Shown: in pieces, positions 58,899 through 64,000 of the stretch
Layout of the letters: each line of letters begins with the position of its first letter
How positions within the stretch are numbered: position 1 is the stretch's first letter
Assembly: GCF_963678635.1 (NCBI RefSeq)
Contig: NC_087065.1
Coordinates: 52,395,858 to 52,459,857 of the forward strand
DNA length: 64,000 nucleotides
Reading direction: 5' to 3'
Source of the DNA: Symsagittifera roscoffensis
Taxonomy: Eukaryota > Xenacoelomorpha > Acoela > Convolutidae
The notes under the pieces: model-generated
Database searches by the model: none
The model's input: only the letters and a program-made list of their open reading frames with translations
Told to the model about the DNA's origin: nothing
Translations under genes and position numbers: made by a program

Positions 58899-60540
58899 AT
58901 TTTTAGTCTTCATACCACGATCATCTGCAAAAAAACAGAAAATAAAAATAAAAATAAACTTGTTAAAAATATTCTAAACTTCATTAATATTTTCCACAAG
59001 ATAATCTGATAAAATTCATACCAAATTTAGTAAATTAATCTATAAATTATTCCCCCATAAAGCAGTAAATTAAATTATGATGAAAATTTATAACTTTTAA
59101 TTTCCCCCAAAACTAGCAATAAAATTGAAATTTCATGTAATAAATTGATAAAATGAAAATGCAGTACTAACCTTTTGATATTTTTATTCACTCGCACAAG
59201 AATTCTATCCAAACTCGCACAGCTCGCCCACGAAGAAATGTTTCAATAATGATTTTCAGTTTCAAGTTTTCACACTCAACAACTCTAACACACGATAACA
59301 AGTTTCAAACTTTTCCTTTAACCCGGTTGGAAAGGAATTATATACTAAACCAAACTAACCAACGCAGCTTACTAAACACCACAAATCATAAAATAACAGC
59401 ATGACTAAGAAAAGAAAACCAACGGTACCCAAACCGGATTAACCCAGTTTAAAACTGGATAATTTATTCTTTTGAAGACTATTATAAAGTCTAAGAAAGA
59501 AATAATAAAACACAAAAAAGTCGAAAGACAAACCCATAACAAAAACAATTTGATTTTTGAAAAAAGGACACAGCCAAAGGAAAATAAGAAAGACCAACAT
59601 AAACCCAACATCAAACGTTATCACATAACAGGACCTCTTAAAGAAACCGCACGAAATCATACTCCCACTCCTGGCCTAACCCACCAGAGAAGACGTCCTG
59701 AGCATACTCTATAGCCGGCCTAACCCACCGCGCTACATCCACGTTTTGTGACCACACTTCTATTTTTAATAAGAGGTACTCAAGGGTGAGTAACTCTTCA
59801 AAATAACCGAACTAAAACAAAATGCTTTTGTGAAAACAACTAACTAAATTCATAATTAAAAAACCGAACTAATAAAAATTTTATAAAATGTAAATCATAC
59901 CTTGCAGTATATAGATCAACACACAACAACAAAGACGAACATCCAAAGACAAAATGACCCCACTACACTTGAACAAGAATGGCTAACCACAACCGATATG
60001 CCGTCCACAATCACAACTCAAAGGATTTAGAGTACGACTTGACTTCGCAGATAAGGACTTCATTGAACTAGACCAATGACCACATCGATGTTCAAGTATA
60101 CGTACAGATCCGAGTTACAAGGCATCCCCTCCACGCACAATCTCCACGCCATTCCCAGACGAGGTTGAACACAAAACAAGTTCTCTACATAATACAGAAA
60201 AACCCGTCATAGCAAACCATTTTGAAATCAGATTGATTTCGTTGGGAAACACAGTCGTTGTCACAAGAAGACACAACGATTGATGCCCCTAACTCCAGCG
60301 TCCTGGAACTTCTCTAACAAGAGGAACCGGACAAGAATACGATGTTCGCCAAATACCAACGTTCATCATCCATCCTTTGAATTGCAGAAAGATAATTCTA
60401 AAAAACTCTGTAAAACCCGGATGGGTGGAACCTGATCTAAACTATTTTTTATGATTGGATAAATTGGATATTTTACCACTGTAAAGTATTTAATATTAAC
60501 CAATCATAATCCATCTAACTAAAAACCCACTTATTTGTAA
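58899..60540 (+). other. Retroelement 3' region, non-coding
   Basis: A-rich, no domain. A 13-bp direct repeat GGCCTAACCCACC occurs twice near 59673-59730. On the minus strand its surroundings read TAGCGCGGTGGGTTAGGC, which resembles a tRNA A-box, so a tRNA-derived SINE scrap is possible. The 3' LTR, if it exists, should be here or just beyond. Confidence 0.35.
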
Positions 60541-60568
60541 GTGCTGAAATTACTTGTAATTTCAGCAC
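60541..60568. repeat. Perfect 13-bp palindromic stem with 2-nt loop
   Basis: GTGCTGAAATTAC, loop TT, GTAATTTCAGCAC. Followed at once by a weaker GAGAGA...TCTCTC pairing (about 60571-60616). The pair could form stacked hairpins in RNA or mark the edge of a terminal repeat. Confidence 0.75.
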
Positions 60569-62066
60569 CAGAGAGATTTGAATTTAACTTAGAAATTAGT
60601 TGTCTCTCCAAGAGAACTTCAGCAGCCGCAACAAACCAGTATACCCTAGATTTTTTGAGCCTAGCAGAGACTAGTTAAACACCTTGAGACTAGAAAGTAT
60701 AAGAGTAAGATTAGGATCGGTATTAGACTAAGAAGTTGCACGAATCTATCCGGCCGAAAATAAGATAGCGTGACAAGCAGACGGTGTACCCTATCCGAAA
60801 TTACTCTATGAGTTAACCACCTCGGTCCTTACTCAATTTGGGAACAATCATCGCCCGATGAGATGGGCTTTTATAGCACACGTAAGTTGCAAATTAATTG
60901 ATTCCAAATTCAATTGCGGCTAACATTTTCTTTTTAATAACTCGATATGAGATATTGATCACGTCCTTTTGTGTTTTAAATAGAGTAGGGAGGATCAATA
61001 GAAGACAAAAATAACCACAAAATCATTCAATTTTTCCATTTTCTTTTTCGATTTTTTCTTTGAAGCAAATTTTATTTTTGTGGTTTTATGCTTATCCCTG
61101 ACATTCGAGCAGTTTTGATTGTGTTCAGATCAATTTTTGCTTTCCATACTTATAGTTTTCAACGAAAAACTTCTAATAGTCCAAAGAAAATATCGGTCAT
61201 AGAGTAAAATTTCCTCAAATTTTGAAAATGCGATCCTTTGCAGTGAAGTTTTGGGAGTTATTATATGCGCTCAAAAGCAAACTCAAATGATTCGAGGTCA
61301 ATCCAATAGGTTATTTTATTTCCCTATACGATTCAAACTATTTGAAATTGGCTGTTTGCAAGGAAAAAAAGTTGAGAATTTCAGCTTTGATTCGAAGAGA
61401 GGTACCTGCCTCTAGGGGGTGGGGGTGGGGGTTTGTTGTTATGTTTGCGTGGGCGATGAATTGGTTAAAAATCAAACTGGAACCCTGGAAAATCGTCAAA
61501 CTACAGTCAGTTTCTTTCATAATTCGGGTTTTTGTTTCGACTTTTTGTACATAACAGCCGTGGTAAGGTGAAGCTTTCAAAACTAGAGTTGATATCAGAT
61601 TATGAGTGAACAAGATTAAGAATGAACAGATAAAGAATGAACAAGAACTAAACTGATCATATGTTACCTACCAATCATGGCTCCAAATGATCGCAGCTCT
61701 TTAACTTGGCTCAACAACAGACATTGAATTTGGAGTCAGTTCAAAGACATCTCTTCAGTTTTTTATCTATTACTTAACAGGTGTGATACGGCGCAGCGCA
61801 CCGTATTCAGCATTAGCTGACGTTTAATTAATAATTGTAGCATCAAGGTCGGAACTGCTATGCCGAGCTTGACACTTCGATGGGTTGAACTGATTTTCAC
61901 TCTCTCTCTCTCTCGTGTATGTTTGAAAAACAACTACAAGTTGTTGAATTGCTATTCTTTTTTATCGAAAGAAAATTCAATTACTTTTAACGATTCATAT
62001 TCTCTGGCTTAGAGTTCTATGAGATACTTAGACATATCATATGGTGCACCCGTTAGTTTTGAATAA
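60569..62066. other. Unassigned sequence
   Basis: Contains a short imperfect palindrome ATACGGCGCAGCGCACCGTAT near 61785-61806, a GGGGGT patch near 61420 and a TC microsatellite near 61898-61915. Short frames on both strands lack domains. Confidence 0.35.
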
Positions 62067-62136
62067 CTACGACAAATCCGATTTACTCACGAGTCCCTGA
62101 AATCTGGCCGAAAATCTCACCTGAGCGACCACTGAG

Positions 62137-62361
62137 ATGGAAAACTTGAATCGAAGAGTTTTTCCTCGCATTTGCCCTATGGGAGCATTTCGACTCCGAC
62201 GGTCTTCTGAAAATCCGAGTGAGGTATTAGACAATCCCAAACCCAAACCCAAACCAGAAAGACCAGGCGAATCAGATGCCACTGCTGACACCGAAAACCG
62301 CTTAAGAAAGAACCAAGCTGAACAACGCAAGATCAAAAGAAAAGAATGTGGAGAGACGTAA
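62137..62361 (+). CDS. Possible exon, basic/Lys-Pro-rich, unknown
   Basis: A 74-codon frame, less AT-rich than its surroundings, with a repeated Pro-Lys stretch (NPKPKPKPERPGES) and a basic helix-like end (LRKNQAEQRKIKRKE). A donor-like GAC|GTAAGG at 62358 would let it splice before the stop. The opposite strand also has a 105-codon frame here (62067-62384), so strand is uncertain. No domain recognised; it may be spurious. Confidence 0.25.
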   Translation: MENLNRRVFPRICPMGAFRLRRSSENPSEVLDNPKPKPKPERPGESDATADTENRLRKNQAEQRKIKRKECGET

Positions 62362-62618
62362 GGAAAGGCCAGATATTGGTCCAAACGTTTTTTTTTTGGG
62401 CAGATCAGAGAGTCAAGTCTCGTCAGTTTTTTTTTCTACCGGAGTGGGAAGGAAAGAAGCATTTCTTACAGAATTATGCCTATGAAGAAATAGCCTCAAT
62501 AGTTTTTCAAGCTTCTAATGAACACTCAGAGCATTTCTTTAGGGAAAAAAATATTTCGGGTAAGAAAATGAATATATACAATCCTTCTCAATTGGAAAAA
62601 GAGCGTCTCAAATCATGA

Positions 62619-63152
62619 AACTGGCGCAAACAACCCAGTGTGGTTGGGCGGTAGCGACCAAAAAAATAAGTTGTCAGAGAATTTTTTTATCAAAAAAAAT
62701 CTTTAAAGTATATTCTGTGGGACTGATGCATTCATCCTAACCATGCTCTCGAAGATATGCCAAAATCAGCTTTGCTTCAAGAAAATGTCTACGCAACCAC
62801 GTCAAGTCACCAAAAACAAGTGGGTTTGAGTTCATCAAATTCCTCATTCAACCATCCATTCAAAAGTAAACACGGACCAGCTTTCTTGCTTCAAAAATAG
62901 CAACGTTGTAAGCTATACGTTAAAAGCATGGAGCAACAACAAATCGTAAAACCCCAGCCAATAAAAAATTAAAAATACTCCTTGTCAAAAATAACAGATG
63001 AGCATGTCCCACGAAAAACGTAATCAGCAAATCCTGCGTCAAGAAAGGTTAATTCGCAACTCAAAAGGCATACTTCAAAGTTTGGCAACTCAAAAGTCAG
63101 CAACTCCAGGTTTGCAAGTCAAAAAATAATGTTGGAAGTATCATAAAGATCA
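62619..63152. other. Unassigned sequence
   Basis: No gene or repeat recognised before the repeat array that starts at 63153. Confidence 0.35.
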
Positions 63153-63617
63153 ACAAGACTGCTCGATTTGGTATCAAGGCGAAGCCCTGAATGTCCCGAC
63201 CGCCTTTTAATGTTTATGGAGCAGTAATAACATTTAAGAAATTAAATGAAACAAGACTGCTCGTATCAGGGCGAAGCCCTGAATGTTCCGACCGCCTTTT
63301 AATGTTTATGGAGCAGTAATAACATTTAATAAATTAAATGAAACAAGACTGCTCGTATCAGGGCGAAGCCCTGAATGTTCCGACGTCTTTTAATGTTTAT
63401 GGAGCAGTGATAACAATTAAGAAATTAAATGAAACAAGACTGTTCGTATCAGGGCGAAGCCCTGAATGTTCTGACCGCATTTTAATGTTTATGGAGCAGT
63501 AATAACATTTAAGAAATTAAATGAAACAAGACTGCTCGTATCAGGGCAAAGCCCTGAAAGTTCCGACCGCCTTTTAATGTTTATGGAGCAGTAATAACAT
63601 AAAAAAAAATAAATGAA
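63153..63617 (-). repeat. Tandem array of a transposon end, unit about 92 bp
   Basis: Copies start ACAAGACTG at 63153, 63251, 63343, 63434 and 63526, and a sixth at 63618 runs on into the full element. Each has the GGGCGAAGCCC hairpin, TTCCGACCGCC, TTTATGGAGCAGTAATAAC and an AAATTAAATGAA spacer. The first unit is longer, with an insertion beside the hairpin. Confidence 0.9.
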
Positions 63618-64000
63618 ACAAGACTGCTCGTATCAAGGCGAAGCCCTGAATTTTCCGACTGCCTTTTAAGGCTTATGGAGCAGTAATAACCTTAAAAAAC
63701 TCAATGAAATAAAACAAAAGGAACATTTTTTTCTAAAATTTGAAATTTTTATGAAATCATCACTCCACACGCCATATAAAACACAAAAGGATAGATTTCG
63801 CTCCTTGTAACAAACCAATTATGGCAAATAAGCTTCTTTTAACCAATTTGGAGCGATTTCTAAGACGGATTAACTCTCCGCTTACGCGTTAATTGCGCGA
63901 AATATATCGCGCGTTAATTGTCCCAAATTGGCCAAAATGGCAATCTTTAAACCCCCGTAACTTTACGAAAAATTATCACAGGTGAAATATCTTTTCAAAT
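63618..64000 (-). mobile_element. Hairpin-ended repeat family, copy F, cut by the window edge
   Basis: Follows the order of copies A, B and C on the minus strand: hairpin, ACTGCCTTTTAAGG, GCCATATAAAACACAAAAGG, TTCTAAGACGGATTAACTC, GCGCGTTAATTGTCCC, and onward to the edge. It is the only copy whose hairpin end is multiplied. Confidence 0.75.

Larger units (their letters stand above)
42900..60900 (+). mobile_element. Ty3/gypsy retrovirus-like element, defective, LTRs not seen
   Basis: Plus-strand order: ORF0, gag, protease, RT, RNase H, integrase, ORF-x, env-like, ORF-y. RT before RNase H before integrase is the Ty3/gypsy and retrovirus order. The strand is very A-rich and G-poor. Adjacent frames overlap by 20 nt, ATGA, 13 nt and 116 nt, a compact viral style. 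In-frame stops include 44633, 46721, 47992, 49535, 49541 and 50456. Frameshifts lie near 48598, 51046, 51083, 51519, 51823, 53835, 54936, 55425 and 56475. The integrase core carries an internal deletion. I could not match any long segment of 42.2-43.7 kb with 58.9-62.7 kb, so LTRs are lost, very diverged, or missed. The outer limits given are approximate; the coding body is 43753-58818. Confidence 0.85.

Noticed and set aside
61338-61613. 91-codon minus-strand and 70-codon plus-strand frames
   Set aside because: Overlapping low-information frames around a GGGGGT patch, with no domain.
62067-62384. 105-codon minus-strand frame with a Gly-Leu repeat
   Set aside because: The repeat mirrors the Pro-Lys repeat on the plus strand, so at most one strand is real and neither is confirmed.
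1-64000. CRISPR arrays, rRNA genes and clear tRNA genes
   Set aside because: No spaced identical short repeats with unique spacers, no rRNA motifs and no complete cloverleaf were seen. The regular repeats are satellites or transposon ends.

Overview
The window is animal nuclear DNA. It is AT-rich, intron-containing, poor in long open frames and very rich in transposable elements. Nothing bacterial, organellar or operonic is visible. My working inference is a tunicate, most likely a larvacean (Oikopleura-like) with an expanded genome. The evidence is one spliced sulfotransferase gene whose reading frame is best restored with two GT-AG and two GA-AG introns, plus a large env-bearing Ty3/gypsy element; both are known from that group. 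This is inference and should be tested with a marker gene or a search.

Layout. 1-11.7 kb: transposon debris. It holds a foldback element with arms of about 330 bp (408-1179), two copies of a hairpin-ended repeat family, a complete hAT-type MITE with an 8-bp target duplication (3223-3635), a second MITE with an 8-bp duplication (9255-9608), and copies of other dispersed repeats. 11.8-12.8 kb: a single-exon gene (minus strand) for a 317-residue type I membrane protein that I do not recognise. 14.2-25.6 kb: a five-exon minus-strand gene for a Golgi carbohydrate sulfotransferase of 368 residues. Its introns are filled with MITEs, a TIR element, a Mutator-like transposase scrap and degenerate tandem repeats. 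25.6-31 kb: repeats and unassigned sequence.

31.0-41.4 kb: eight head-to-tail copies of a unit of about 1.29 kb. One end of each unit is a truncated piece of the same hAT-type MITE. Inner copies fall into two homogenised groups and the edge copies are more diverged. It carries no convincing gene.

42.9-60.9 kb: a decaying, unusually complex Ty3/gypsy retrovirus-like element on the plus strand. The order is a small basic ORF0, Gag with a zinc knuckle, a long Arg/Asn/Ser/Tyr-rich linker, protease, RT, RNase H, integrase, a membrane/Pro-Ser-rich ORF-x, a long Env-like glycoprotein, and a roughly 600-codon ORF-y followed by a good spliceosomal intron. Neighbouring frames overlap (ORF0/gag, gag/pol as ATGA, ORF-x/env, env/ORF-y). 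Many frames carry stops and frameshifts and the integrase core has an internal deletion, so this copy is defective. Three extra genes plus env suggest that the parental element was a complex retrovirus. I could not recognise LTRs by eye. 61-64 kb: low-information sequence, one weak ORF, and a hairpin-ended element whose end is repeated six times at about 92-bp spacing up to the window edge.
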